64,000 nt of DNA from NCBI RefSeq assembly GCF_900290235.1, contig NZ_OLMK01000034.1, forward strand, positions 1 through 64,000, read 5' to 3'. The translations under genes were made by a program, and so were the position numbers. Position 1 is the first letter of the stretch, and every line of letters starts with the position of its first letter. Positions 8,783 through 17,198 of this stretch are shown here, piece after piece. The stretch comes from Streptomyces sp. MA5143a. GTDB lineage: Bacteria > Actinomycetota > Actinomycetes > Streptomycetales > Streptomycetaceae. The notes under the pieces are model-generated. The model saw only the letters and a program-made list of their open reading frames with translations, was not told the DNA's origin and searched no databases.

Positions 8783-9925
8783 ATGTACGCAGCATCGTCC
8801 TCCGTGTCCGCTCCGCCCCGGCCGCTCGCACCCCGCCAGCCGGGCGGTGGCGGCCCCTATCTCGACCCCACCCGTTCCGCGGCCCCCGGGCTCGGTGCCG
8901 GCCGGGCCCGGCGTGTTCCGGGGCTCGGCCACCAACCGCTCAGCGGGAGACTCGACTTGTCCGGCCCCCAGGGCGCGCAGCTGCGCACGGCGATCGCCTC
9001 GGTGCATCGCATCTGTCCGGAGTTCGCTCCGGTCCAGGTGCTGCGCCGCAGCGGCCGCTCGGTGCTGCTCGTCGGCACGACCGGGCGCAGCACGGCCGTC
9101 GCCAAGTGCTTACTGGACCACTCCTCCATCTGGGAGGAGCGGCTCCGCCACGAAATAGCCGCATACCGCTCGTTCGTCCGGCACCGCCCCCCGGTGCGGG
9201 CGCCGAGGCTGATCGCGGCGGACCCGGACAACTGCACCCTGGTCGTCGAGCGGATGCCGGGCCGGGTGGCCGCGCTACAGCGGCATCCGGTGGAGGCGCC
9301 GCCGCGTGCCGACATCCGGGCGGCGCTCGGCGCGATCTGTCGGCTGAACGCGTGGCGGCCACCGGCGGGCACGTTCGACGCCCCGCTGGACTACGCGGAG
9401 CGGATCTCCCGATTCCATGAGCTGGGTCTGCTCACCGACCGGGACATGGGCGATCTGCAGAAGCTCCTGCACGGCATCGCGCACGCGGCGGGCCGTCAGG
9501 GCATGGGCCAGTTCTGCCACGGCGACGCCCTGCTGTCGAACATCCTGCTCTCACCGGCCGGTCCAGTGCTGGTGGACTGGGAACACGCGGGGTGGTATCT
9601 GCCGGGCTACGACCTGGCGACGCTGTGGGCGGTGCTCGGGGACGCCCCCGTGGCGCGGCGTCAGATCAGTCAGCTGGCGCAGTCCGCGGGCCCTGCCTCG
9701 CGGGACGCGTTCCTGGTGAATCTGATGCTCGTACTGACCCGTGAGATCCGTACCTACGAGACGGCCGTGCAGCGTTCGATGCACGACGCGACCCCGGCGG
9801 CACCGGGCCCGGCCCACCCGGCTGCTGCGCCGTCCGGCGAGGAACAGCGGCTGCTGCTCAGGCGGCTGCACGACGACTGCCAACTGGCCCGCAAGGCCGT
9901 ACGGGCGGCGGTCGGCACTCGCTGA
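8783..9925 (+). CDS. Aminoglycoside-phosphotransferase-like kinase (APH family)
   Basis: A 380-residue protein of the APH/choline-kinase fold, which transfers phosphate from ATP to small molecules. The catalytic loop FCHGDALLSNILL carries the HxD...N signature, and LVDWEHAGWYLPGYDLATLWAVL gives the metal-binding Asp with the usual following helix. An ATP-binding lobe lies at about 90-160 (VLLVGTTGRSTAVAKCLL, LVVERMPG). The first 60 residues are Pro/Gly-rich and probably disordered. ATG 8783 is selected because upstream sequence is promoter-like; AAGGGA lies 13 bp away. Substrate unknown; resistance is one possibility, but Streptomyces genomes carry many such paralogues. A hairpin follows at 9932. 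Confidence 0.85.
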   Translation: MYAASSSVSAPPRPLAPRQPGGGGPYLDPTRSAAPGLGAGRARRVPGLGHQPLSGRLDLSGPQGAQLRTAIASVHRICPEFAPVQVLRRSGRSVLLVGTTGRSTAVAKCLLDHSSIWEERLRHEIAAYRSFVRHRPPVRAPRLIAADPDNCTLVVERMPGRVAALQRHPVEAPPRADIRAALGAICRLNAWRPPAGTFDAPLDYAERISRFHELGLLTDRDMGDLQKLLHGIAHAAGRQGMGQFCHGDALLSNILLSPAGPVLVDWEHAGWYLPGYDLATLWAVLGDAPVARRQISQLAQSAGPASRDAFLVNLMLVLTREIRTYETAVQRSMHDATPAAPGPAHPAAAPSGEEQRLLLRRLHDDCQLARKAVRAAVGTR

Positions 9926-9931
9926 GGGGAA

Positions 9932-9980
9932 ACGAAGGCTCGCGGCGCGCCCCGCACACCGGCGCACCGCGGGCCTTCGT
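9932..9980 (+). terminator. Hairpin terminator after phosphotransferase gene
   Basis: Arms ACGAAGGC...CGCGG and CCGCG...GCCTTCGT pair across a GC-rich loop directly after the stop codon at 9925. Confidence 0.7.
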
Positions 9981-10125
9981 CATGTCAGCCCCCGAGTAGT
10001 TGTCGCGCTCAACCACCGCCGTGCCACGGGCAGATAGGCAGGCAGGCGGGGCTTGACTCCTGTCGCGGCCGGGGCGGATCGTGGACGGAGGGGCTGTACC
10101 AGAGCAGTCCTGGCAGGTGATCTCT

Positions 10126-10296
10126 ATGCAGGCTGTCATCAGTAAGCGCACGGCCGTCACCGCATGCGGCTTCCTCCTCTGCGGAGTGCTCGCCGCACCA
10201 GCGGTCAGCGATGTGGTCTCGGCCCTGACCGACCACAGCGAACAGACCCAGGTCGACGCCGTGCGGAAGAAAGAGAAGAAGGCCCCGCGGCACTAG
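10126..10296 (+). CDS. Small exported or membrane protein, function unknown
   Basis: A 56-residue ORF not recognised as a family. Residues 1-30 form a signal-peptide-like segment (Lys/Arg, then VTACGFLLCGVLAAPAVSD) and the C-terminus is highly charged (VDAVRKKEKKAPRH). Third codon positions are strongly G/C, and the start ATG has AGGTGA eight bases upstream, which argues for real coding. It stands alone between a terminator and the next gene. An upstream ATG at 10081 in frame would give a 71-residue protein without a leader at the very N-terminus, so the shorter form is preferred. Confidence 0.55.
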   Translation: MQAVISKRTAVTACGFLLCGVLAAPAVSDVVSALTDHSEQTQVDAVRKKEKKAPRH

Positions 10297-10407
10297 GAGG
10301 CCGCACTGCACCGCAGCCACTGGCCCCGTGCCCCGTACCCGTGCTCTGGTGTGGCCGGGGCCGGCTGGCCACCCGCATGACTTGTCGCTTGCCCCTCGGC
10401 GGCGGTC

Positions 10408-11538
10408 ATGGATGCAATGTGCGTCATGATCACGCACATGCGCTCGCCGGGGCGGAGTGAGAGGGGCCCCTCGGCCGTCCGGATCGGTGTACTCGTCCCG
10501 CTGAGCCCACCCGGCTGGGTGGAGGCAGGGCGGCACTTGCTGGCCGGCCTCGAACTCGCCGCCGACGAGGTCAACGACGGCGGTGGAATAGGCGGAAGAC
10601 CCCTGGAACTGCTGGTCCGGGACACCGCGGCCGACCCGCGGAGGGCCGCGGCGGTCGTGGACGAGCTGGCTCGGCTGGGTGTCGCCGCCCTGGCCGGGGA
10701 GTACCACAGCGTCGTCGCGCGCTCCGCCGCCGCGCGGGCGGACGCCCTCGGTCTGCCGTTCCTGTGCTCGTCGGCGGTCCTCGACGTGCTCACCGACCAG
10801 CCGACGGATCGGGTGGCGCGCCTGTGCCCGGCCCAGTCCCACGGCTGGCGGATCTACGCCGAGCACCTCCTCGACGCGGGCCACCGGCGGGTCGCCGTGG
10901 CGGCCCAGTCGAGCGTCTACTGGGCGGCCGGGACCCGCATCCTGCGCGACCACCTCGCCCCGCACGGCGGCTCCGTCGCCGTACTCGACATGGGTCTGCT
11001 CGACCCCACGGCCGTGTGCGACGAACTCGTCCGCCTGCGAGCGACGGCCCTGCTGCTGCTCACCGGCCACCCGGAGCCGGTCGTGCCGATCGTCAGGGCC
11101 GTCCGCCGCGACCCGCGGCTCGCCGACGTCCTGGTCGGTGCCCCGGCCGGGCAACCGGAGCTCCCCTCGTGGGCGGCTCTGCTGGGCGGCGACGGTGCGG
11201 GGGTCCCGTTCCTGCGCTATCTGTCCGAGCGTCCAGGTGCCCTCGGCACACGTGTCGAGGCGGCCCTGCGCGAGCGGCTGGGCGAGGCCCCCTCGTTCGT
11301 CGCCTTCGAGGGCTACGACACGATCGCCGTCCTCACCGACGTACTGCGCTCCGAGGGCACGGACCGGGCACGGATCGCCGCCTCCTGGCCGCGTGTGGTG
11401 GTCGAGGGGACCCGGGGGCAGATCCGGTTCTCCCGAAGCCCGGGCGTCGGTGTCTGGCAGTGGGCCTGGCCGCCGGTGCAGGTCGTCGATCGGGATCCTA
11501 CGGAGCCCGAGCGCTTCCGGATCCTCCGGAGCGGGTGA
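10408..11538 (+). CDS. Type I periplasmic-binding-fold protein lacking a signal peptide
   Basis: A protein of about 370 residues with the Peripla_BP_6 / branched-chain amino-acid receptor fold: VRIGVLVPLSPPG, GLELAADEVNDGGGIGGRPLELLVRD, then VAALAGEYHS, a central VAVAAQSSVYWAAGTRILRD strand-helix and C-terminal VAFEGYDTIAVLTDVLRSEG. Unlike transport receptors it has no hydrophobic leader or lipobox, so it is predicted to be cytoplasmic; no permease or ATPase is nearby. It may act as a ligand sensor or be a receptor relic. Four in-frame ATGs at 10408, 10417, 10426 and 10438 compete and none has a strong ribosome site; the first is used here. Confidence 0.7.
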   Translation: MDAMCVMITHMRSPGRSERGPSAVRIGVLVPLSPPGWVEAGRHLLAGLELAADEVNDGGGIGGRPLELLVRDTAADPRRAAAVVDELARLGVAALAGEYHSVVARSAAARADALGLPFLCSSAVLDVLTDQPTDRVARLCPAQSHGWRIYAEHLLDAGHRRVAVAAQSSVYWAAGTRILRDHLAPHGGSVAVLDMGLLDPTAVCDELVRLRATALLLLTGHPEPVVPIVRAVRRDPRLADVLVGAPAGQPELPSWAALLGGDGAGVPFLRYLSERPGALGTRVEAALRERLGEAPSFVAFEGYDTIAVLTDVLRSEGTDRARIAASWPRVVVEGTRGQIRFSRSPGVGVWQWAWPPVQVVDRDPTEPERFRILRSG

Positions 11539-11745
11539 CGCGCAGGAGGGCGGCGAGCGAGGTCGGAAGGAGGCGGAGGCCCGGGGGGAGAGTGCTGTCC
11601 GCCGTTCCACGCGCCACGGGCCGTCATGGCCGGTGACCGGGCCTCCGGGCGGGCATGATTGACGGATCGTCGGCCGACCCGATAGCACTGGTGCACGATC
11701 GGCCCCGCACGCCCCCCCCACGCCCCACCGTTCCAGGAGGCCGCC

Positions 11746-13716
11746 TTGCGAGGATCCCCCATCGACCGCAGGCCCACCACCCGTCGCAGACGTCTTCGCG
11801 GTACGGCGGTCACCGCCGCCCCGGCGGTGCTGATGCTGCCGCTGCTGGGCGCGGCCCCGCCCGAAAGCCAGTCGTCCTCGGCCCGGCTGCAGGGCGCCTT
11901 CGCGGCCGCGGCCGCCGAGTACCAGGTGCCCCGCAGTGTGCTGCTGGGTGTGTCGTATCTCCAGTCCCGCTGGGACGCGCACGGCGGTTCCCCCAGCGTC
12001 ACCGGCGGCTACGGCCCCATGCACCTCACGGACGCGCGTACGGCGCTGGCCGAGGCCCCGCACCACAGCGAGGGCGCCGAGGACCCGCGCGGTGACGGCT
12101 CCCGTCCACCGCTGCGACCCGAGGCGCACCTGCCCGAGAACGCCGAACTCCCGCCCCGGCTGCGGACCTTGCCGCGGGCGGCCGAACTGACGGGACTGCC
12201 GGCCGAGACCCTGCGCACCGACGCCGAAACCAATGTGGCCGGCGGCGCGGCACTGCTCGCCGCCGCGCAACGGGAGCTGGGCCGCGAGCCGAGCGCCGAC
12301 CCGGCCGACTGGTACGGGGCGGTGGCGCGGTTCTCCGGAGCCGACGACCGGGCCACGGCGGCGGCGTACGCGAACGAGGTCTTCGCGGTGATCCGGGACG
12401 GCGTCCACCGGCTCACCGACGCCGGTCAGCGGGTGACACTCCCCGCCGAGCCCCGACTCGCCCCCGACAAGGGGCAGTTGTCGCGGGTCGGGCTGCGCGC
12501 CGCCGCGGCGGACGGCACGGAGTGCCCGAGGACGGTGTCGTGCGAGTGGATCCCGGCGCCGTACGAGGAGTTCGGTGACAAGGACTACGGCAACCACGAT
12601 CTGGCCGACCGCCCGGCGTCCCAGAGCATCCGGTACATCGTCGTCCATGACACCGAGGGCACCTGGGACACCACGTTGAAGCTGGTCCAGGACCCGACGT
12701 ATGTGTCCTGGCACTACTCGCTGCGCTCCACGGACGGGCACATCGCCCAGCATGTGAAGAACAAGGACGTGGCCTGGCACGCCGGCAACTGGTACGTCAA
12801 CGCCAAGTCGATCGGTCTGGAGCACGAGGGCTTCCTCGCCTCGCCGGACGCCTGGTACACGGAGGCGATGTACCGGACGTCGGCACGGCTGGTGAAGTAC
12901 CTGGCCGCCAAATACCGCGTCCCGCTGGACCGCCAGCACATCCTCGGCCATGACACCGTGCCCGGCCCGACGACGGCGAACGTCCCGGGCATGCATACCG
13001 ACCCCGGCCCGTACTGGGACTGGCGGCACTACTTCGAGCTGCTCGGCAGGCCCTTCGGCCCGACCGCCGGCCAGAACAGCCGTCTCGTCACCATCCTCCC
13101 CGACTACGCGGACAACCGGCCCGAGTTCACCGGCTGTGTGAGCGGCGGACAGCCGTGCCCGGTGCACGGCTCCAGCGCCGTACGCCTGTACAGCGAGCCC
13201 GACACGTCCTCGCCGCTCATCAAGGACATCGGTCTGCGGCCGGACGGGAGCCCCTCCACGACCGATGTGAACGACCTCGGTTCACGGGTCTCCACCGGCC
13301 AGCAGTACGCGGTCGCCGAGCGGCGCGGCGCGTGGACGGCGATCTGGTACCTCGGGCAGAAGGCGTGGTTCCACAACCCGGCGGCACAGCGCACGGCGGT
13401 CGGCGCGGCCGGTCTGGTCGTGACGCCCCGGAAGGATCTCGCGGAGATCCCCGTGTACGGCAGGGCCTACCCGGAGCAGGAGGCGTATCCGACGGACGTC
13501 CCGGCCCAGGCGGTGTCGCCGCTGCCGTACAAGCTCCTCAAGGGGCAGCGCTACGTGGTCGGTGACCGGCTGAAGGGCGAGTACTACTACGCCGTCTCCT
13601 TCGACACGTCCGGACACAGGGTGGTGAGGGGTGACGACGTCTACTACGAGATCCAGTTCGGACACCGGGTGGCGTTCGTGCGGGCGGCGGATGTGCGGGT
13701 GCTGCCGTTGATCTGA
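11746..13716 (+). CDS. Secreted N-acetylmuramoyl-L-alanine amidase, multidomain
   Basis: A 656-residue exported peptidoglycan hydrolase with TTG start and an ideal AGGAGG five bases upstream. Residues 1-40 are a signal peptide (Arg-rich, then VTAAPAVLMLPLLGAA). Residues about 45-245 resemble a lysozyme/transglycosylase-like helical domain (YQVPRSVLLGVSYLQSRWDAHGG, GYGPMHLTDA, DWYGAVARFSG). Residues about 292-435 are an Amidase_2/PGRP zinc amidase: IRYIVVHDT (His301), WHYSL, NWYVNAKSIGLEHEG, ILGHDTVPG and MHTDPGPYWDW. The remaining 210 residues look like two SH3-type wall-binding modules (SAVRLYSEPDTSSPLIKDIG and IPVYGRAYPEQEAYP). It cleaves the bond between MurNAc and the stem peptide outside the cell. 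It probably forms its own transcription unit. Confidence 0.85.
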   Translation: MRGSPIDRRPTTRRRRLRGTAVTAAPAVLMLPLLGAAPPESQSSSARLQGAFAAAAAEYQVPRSVLLGVSYLQSRWDAHGGSPSVTGGYGPMHLTDARTALAEAPHHSEGAEDPRGDGSRPPLRPEAHLPENAELPPRLRTLPRAAELTGLPAETLRTDAETNVAGGAALLAAAQRELGREPSADPADWYGAVARFSGADDRATAAAYANEVFAVIRDGVHRLTDAGQRVTLPAEPRLAPDKGQLSRVGLRAAAADGTECPRTVSCEWIPAPYEEFGDKDYGNHDLADRPASQSIRYIVVHDTEGTWDTTLKLVQDPTYVSWHYSLRSTDGHIAQHVKNKDVAWHAGNWYVNAKSIGLEHEGFLASPDAWYTEAMYRTSARLVKYLAAKYRVPLDRQHILGHDTVPGPTTANVPGMHTDPGPYWDWRHYFELLGRPFGPTAGQNSRLVTILPDYADNRPEFTGCVSGGQPCPVHGSSAVRLYSEPDTSSPLIKDIGLRPDGSPSTTDVNDLGSRVSTGQQYAVAERRGAWTAIWYLGQKAWFHNPAAQRTAVGAAGLVVTPRKDLAEIPVYGRAYPEQEAYPTDVPAQAVSPLPYKLLKGQRYVVGDRLKGEYYYAVSFDTSGHRVVRGDDVYYEIQFGHRVAFVRAADVRVLPLI

Positions 13717-13775
13717 GGGGCGCCTCGTAGCTCGGGGTGCGTGTTCGTCGGCGGGTGCGGGTGGTGTGTGATTGC

Positions 13776-13793
13776 TCGCGCAGTTCCCCGCGC
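13776..13793 (+). repeat. Dispersed intergenic repeat core (copy 1)
   Basis: TCGCGCAGTTCCCCGCGC occurs here and, identically, at 33711-33728. Similar GC-rich upstream flanks (GCGGGT...) occur in both. Comparable short repeats are common between Streptomyces genes. Confidence 0.7.
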
Positions 13794-13800
13794 TCCTGGA

Positions 13801-13848
13801 GGGGCGGGCCTACGGCCCGCCCCCCCTCCCGCGGACGGCGCGTCCGCG
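13801..13848. terminator. Two tandem hairpins between convergent genes
   Basis: GGGGCGGGCC (13801-13810) pairs with GGCCCGCCCC (13814-13823) over a 3-nt loop, and CGCGGACG (13830-13837) pairs with CGTCCGCG (13841-13848). They separate the convergent amidase gene and the conserved hypothetical at 13871, so they can terminate both strands. Confidence 0.75.
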
Positions 13849-13870
13849 GGTCTGTGGGGCCCGGCCGGGG

Positions 13871-14368
13871 TCAGCCCTGCTGGAACAGCTCTGCGGGGAG
13901 TGGCTTCAGCAGCGCGTACAGATCGTCCGTGATCGGACGGTCCCAGGCGGCGATGGTCACCAGGACGTTGTCGCTGCGGTCGAACTGGACGCAGGAGATC
14001 CGGGACTCGGAGAGCTTGAGGCGGCGGACGATCAGGAGGTTGTCGCCCTGCATCACCGGCATGTCCTCGGTGCCGACGACGGTGATGTCCTCCTCGTTCT
14101 CCAGCGCCAGCAGCAGCTGGGCCACCTCGAAGGGGATCTCGCCGTCGGCGACCTCGCGGGCGGGGGAGCCCTCCGGGAGGTTGCCGATGATCATCGCGGG
14201 GCCGCGGCCGCCGTACAGGTCGTAGCGCAGGAAGACGCCCTGGCAACTTCCGTCGGGTGCGGGCAGCAGGCCCGCGCCGAGATTGCCCGGCCAGTCGCCC
14301 GGGTCCATGGCCAGTACGTCGAATTCGGGCCCGGCAGGGGTGGCACTGCGGCGGCGGAGGAAGGACAT
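13871..14368 (-). CDS. Conserved actinobacterial hypothetical protein
   Basis: A 165-residue soluble, acidic protein that I do not recognise as a characterised family, although its wording (VFLRYDLYGGRGPAMIIGNLPEGSP, PFEVAQLLLALENEEDITVVG, ISCVQFDRSDNVLVTIAAWDRPITDDLYALLKPLP) has the look of a well-conserved Streptomyces protein. It starts with SFLRRR and has no membrane segment. The ATG at 14366-14368 has only a weak GGCGG site. It could be cotranscribed with the CGNR gene upstream on the same strand (77 bp apart). No function is proposed. Confidence 0.75.
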   Translation of the reverse strand: MSFLRRRSATPAGPEFDVLAMDPGDWPGNLGAGLLPAPDGSCQGVFLRYDLYGGRGPAMIIGNLPEGSPAREVADGEIPFEVAQLLLALENEEDITVVGTEDMPVMQGDNLLIVRRLKLSESRISCVQFDRSDNVLVTIAAWDRPITDDLYALLKPLPAELFQQG

Positions 14369-14445
14369 GCCGCCATGGTACGTGTCCGAAGGTGGTCGGT
14401 GCCGGGTGGGCGAGGCCATTCCAGGGCCGGAGGGGAAGCTGCTCG

Positions 14446-15051
14446 TCACCGGCCGGTGGACGCCTTGTGGCGTTCGTGGTGGCGGGCCACCCGGGCCCGG
14501 TTGCCGCAGGCCGGTTTGCACCACTCCTGGCGGGGGTGCTCCTTCAGGAAGTAGCGCACACAGCGGGGTGCGTGGCAGGCCCGCAGCCGCCGCCGTTCGG
14601 GGCTCGCGAGGAAGGCGATGGCGGCTCGGGCGAGGGCCGCGGTGAGCGGGTCGCCCCCGGTCGCGGGCTCCTGGCGCAGGACGGGGTCGCCGCTCGGGGA
14701 CCAGGTCAGCACCGGGACGGTCGGGGACTGGGCCGCGGCCCGGTTGACGTGCTCCAGGGCTTCGGGGAGGGACAGCAGCCGGGCGGCGTCGGCCGGGCTG
14801 GGCTCGGCGGGGCTGACGGCACGGGCGAACAGGGCGCGGACGGCCCCCCGGAGATCGCGTACGGCGGCGAGGGCGGTCTCGTCGGCGGTGAGGCCGGCGG
14901 CGCCCGGCAGGAGATCGGCGTGGGCGCGGACCCAGCCGGCGAGCCCGGCGGGCTCGGCCAGGTCGTCGGCCACCCCGCCGTCGCCGTCGTGGCGCACGGT
15001 GAGGGCGAGGTCGAGGGCTAGCCGCGCGTCCGCGCTGATCGAGTACTCCAT
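14446..15051 (-). CDS. CGNR zinc-finger protein
   Basis: A 201-residue protein with the ABATE-type N-terminal domain and a C-terminal CGNR zinc finger: CHAPRCVRYFL...EWCKPACGNRARVARHHERHK, with four cysteines and the diagnostic CGNR box, expected to bind DNA. Members are putative transcription regulators of actinobacteria. The N-terminal part (LALDLALTVRHDGD ... GLAGWVRAHADLL ... LRGAVRALFARAV) fits the stress-associated ABATE domain. Neither ATG 15051 nor the alternative ATG 15081, ten codons upstream, has a ribosome site, so the mRNA may be leaderless; a TATCAT hexamer lies just upstream of 15051. Confidence 0.85.
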   Translation of the reverse strand: MEYSISADARLALDLALTVRHDGDGGVADDLAEPAGLAGWVRAHADLLPGAAGLTADETALAAVRDLRGAVRALFARAVSPAEPSPADAARLLSLPEALEHVNRAAAQSPTVPVLTWSPSGDPVLRQEPATGGDPLTAALARAAIAFLASPERRRLRACHAPRCVRYFLKEHPRQEWCKPACGNRARVARHHERHKASTGR

Positions 15052-15149
15052 GACGTTAATGATAGGTGAGTCGGCATCCATTAGATCGAGTCGGCGTTCC
15101 GCTTCCTTCCACTCCCTCCCGCGTAGGGGGTGCGCGCCGCTCGGCGATG

Positions 15150-16592
15150 TCACCGCGGCTGGCGCTGCTCCTCGGGGGCCGCCGGGTGATGCGCCGTCAC
15201 GGCACCGGTCGGCGTCACGGCGGAGCCGGTGCGTGCGGCGTCCGGGGCGGAGGGGGCCGAGGTGGCGGGGCGGCGGTCCAGCCAGCGCAGCAGGAGACCG
15301 AGTGTGCAGGCCAGCGCCGACCAGTAGACGTAGCGGTAGTTCGTCGCCGGCATGATGGGCAGGTACCCGAGCACGTAGACCATCGAGCTGACGCCCAGCG
15401 CCCGGACGGGCAGGGAGAACCGCCCCCTGCCGGGGCGGACGGTGAGGAAGAGGGCGACGGCGAGCCAGAACCAGCCCCGGAACAGCGGCCGGAGATCCGC
15501 GCCCAGGCCCCCGATGTACGCGCCGAGACCGGCCTCCAGCCGGGGGTGGGCGACCTCGATGCCGAGCTCGTTGGGGAAGACCCCTGCCTGGTACGGGTAG
15601 CCGGTCTCGAAGAGCAGGCCGGCGAAGAGCCGCATCCGGTACTGGAGATAGCCGGGGGCGTGGGAGCCCATCTCGCTCAGCCACAGGGAGGTGATGCCGT
15701 CCGCGTCCCTGGCCATCCCGTCCGGCCTGCGTTCGTAGCAGGCCCAGTAGGCGTCCGAGAGGGCGCCGACGCTGCGGCACTGCTCGGCGGCCGTCACCAG
15801 GCGGTTGCGGAGGTCCGGCGGGACGTCCGCCGACCGCAGCTCCTCCACGGTCAGGACGTGGACCAGGTCGTCGAGCATGATCTGCGCGCCCTGCCGTGTC
15901 TGCACGGGATGCGCGATCCGGGAGATCGCGACGGCGGGCACGACGAGCGCGGCCACGAGCGCCGCCGCACACAGCGCCCAGGTACGGCGGCCTGGTGCGG
16001 GCCACAGCGCGAGAACCAGCAGGACGAACAGGGGGATCGCCGCGACGAACACGTTCTTGCGGACGAGCATGGCGTAGGCGAGGAAGAGAACGCCCAACCC
16101 GAACAGGCCCCAGCGCACGGCAGGGGGCACGTCGCGCTCCCGCAGTCGCAGTCCCACGAACGCCACCGCGCACGCGGCGAGCAGGGCGGCGGCCGCGTGG
16201 ACGTCCTTCCACACCACGCCGACGAACGTCAGTACGGGAGGAGTCAGCCCGATACCGAGGACGGCGAGCGAACCGGCACGGCTCGCGGTCAGGTCCCAGA
16301 CGCACCGGGCGACCACCCACAGCGCGCCCCAGAGGACGACGGACTGGAGGACGGCCATGGAGGAGGGCGTGCCGGTGACGGCGATGAGCGCACGCCACAC
16401 CAGACTCAGCACGGGCGGGTGCCAGTCGGTGAGCGGTGTCCTGCCCATCGCCTGTCGGAGCTGCTCGATGCTGTCGGGACTCATGTACCCCGGGGCGAAC
16501 ACGACGGTCGTGCCCAGACAGCACGCGACGGCGACAGCGGCCAGCCCCCAGCCCCAGAGCTTTTCACCCTGAAACCACACATTTCGTCCCAT
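15150..16592 (-). CDS. Polytopic membrane protein, GT-C glycosyltransferase-like
   Basis: A 480-residue protein with about 11-12 membrane segments and a short cytoplasmic tail (PAAPEEQRQPR). A first extracytoplasmic loop right after the first helix holds acidic and aromatic residues (GYMSPDSIEQLRQAMG ... LTDWHPPVLSLVWR), an arrangement typical of polyprenyl-phosphate-sugar-dependent GT-C glycosyltransferases; the WHPP motif occurs in uncharacterised members (DUF6020-like). A second large loop spans about residues 230-350. It lies 37 bp downstream of the GtrA-like gene on the same strand and close to a GT2 gene, which suggests it transfers a lipid-linked sugar outside the membrane. The acceptor is unknown and the enzymatic assignment is inference. 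Confidence 0.65.
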   Translation of the reverse strand: MGRNVWFQGEKLWGWGLAAVAVACCLGTTVVFAPGYMSPDSIEQLRQAMGRTPLTDWHPPVLSLVWRALIAVTGTPSSMAVLQSVVLWGALWVVARCVWDLTASRAGSLAVLGIGLTPPVLTFVGVVWKDVHAAAALLAACAVAFVGLRLRERDVPPAVRWGLFGLGVLFLAYAMLVRKNVFVAAIPLFVLLVLALWPAPGRRTWALCAAALVAALVVPAVAISRIAHPVQTRQGAQIMLDDLVHVLTVEELRSADVPPDLRNRLVTAAEQCRSVGALSDAYWACYERRPDGMARDADGITSLWLSEMGSHAPGYLQYRMRLFAGLLFETGYPYQAGVFPNELGIEVAHPRLEAGLGAYIGGLGADLRPLFRGWFWLAVALFLTVRPGRGRFSLPVRALGVSSMVYVLGYLPIMPATNYRYVYWSALACTLGLLLRWLDRRPATSAPSAPDAARTGSAVTPTGAVTAHHPAAPEEQRQPR

Positions 16593-16629
16593 GCGGCGGA
16601 TGCTAACAGCGGCGACCGGACCGCACGGA

Positions 16630-17100
16630 TCAGGGCGCGACGAAGACGTAGCGCCGGTAGGCGAAGAAGCGGAACAGGGTGGCGAGGACCCAGCCGAAGA
16701 CGCGTGCGACGTTGTCGCTGAGCACCGAGCCCAGGCCGAGCAGATGTCGTGACGCGTACACCGTTCCCGCCGTGATGGCTACGCCGACGAGGTTCGCCAG
16801 CAGGAAGAGGACCAACTCCTGGGTCAGCTTCTCCCGATGCCGGTGGCGGTAGGTCCAGTAACGGTTCCCCGCCCAGCTGAGGAGCGCGGCGGCGCCCGTC
16901 GCGAGGACGGACGCCTGGACGGGCAGCTCCCGCATCACCCCGCCCTCGGAGCCGCCGGGAAGCCCGAACACCAGCAGGTTGTAGCCGCCGTTGTCCACGA
17001 CGAAGGCCAGCGCTCCGACCACCCCGAACTTGGTGACCTCGCGCCAGACACCCCTGACGGCGTCACGCGCACGCAGCGCCACAGACGCGAGGACCGACAC
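16630..17100 (-). CDS. GtrA family membrane protein
   Basis: A 156-residue protein with four membrane helices matching the GtrA family: FGVVGALAFVVDNGGYNLLVF at the N-terminus, then AALLSWAGNRYWTYRHR, LVLFLLANLVGVAITAGTVYA and a Phe/Arg-rich C-terminus (FRFFAYRRYVF). GtrA proteins are thought to move or position polyprenyl-phosphate-linked sugars made by GT2-type (GtrB/DPM1) enzymes. The start is GTG at 17098-17100, ending a short divergent spacer shared with the GT2 gene. It is probably cotranscribed with the polytopic protein downstream. Confidence 0.9.
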   Translation of the reverse strand: MSVLASVALRARDAVRGVWREVTKFGVVGALAFVVDNGGYNLLVFGLPGGSEGGVMRELPVQASVLATGAAALLSWAGNRYWTYRHRHREKLTQELVLFLLANLVGVAITAGTVYASRHLLGLGSVLSDNVARVFGWVLATLFRFFAYRRYVFVAP

Positions 17101-17198
17101 CCCGCGAGAGTAACGACACGGCGCGCCCCCGCCCCCCGGACGCGCCCATATCGCATGATTTCCACCTCATGTGTCGCCGATGCGGACAGGGAGTGGAC

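Noticed and set aside
10009..13167. A 1052-codon open frame on the minus strand
   Set aside because: It is the antisense shadow of the receptor-fold and amidase genes, typical of high-GC DNA; its translation is low-complexity Arg/Gly/Val-rich and matches no family.
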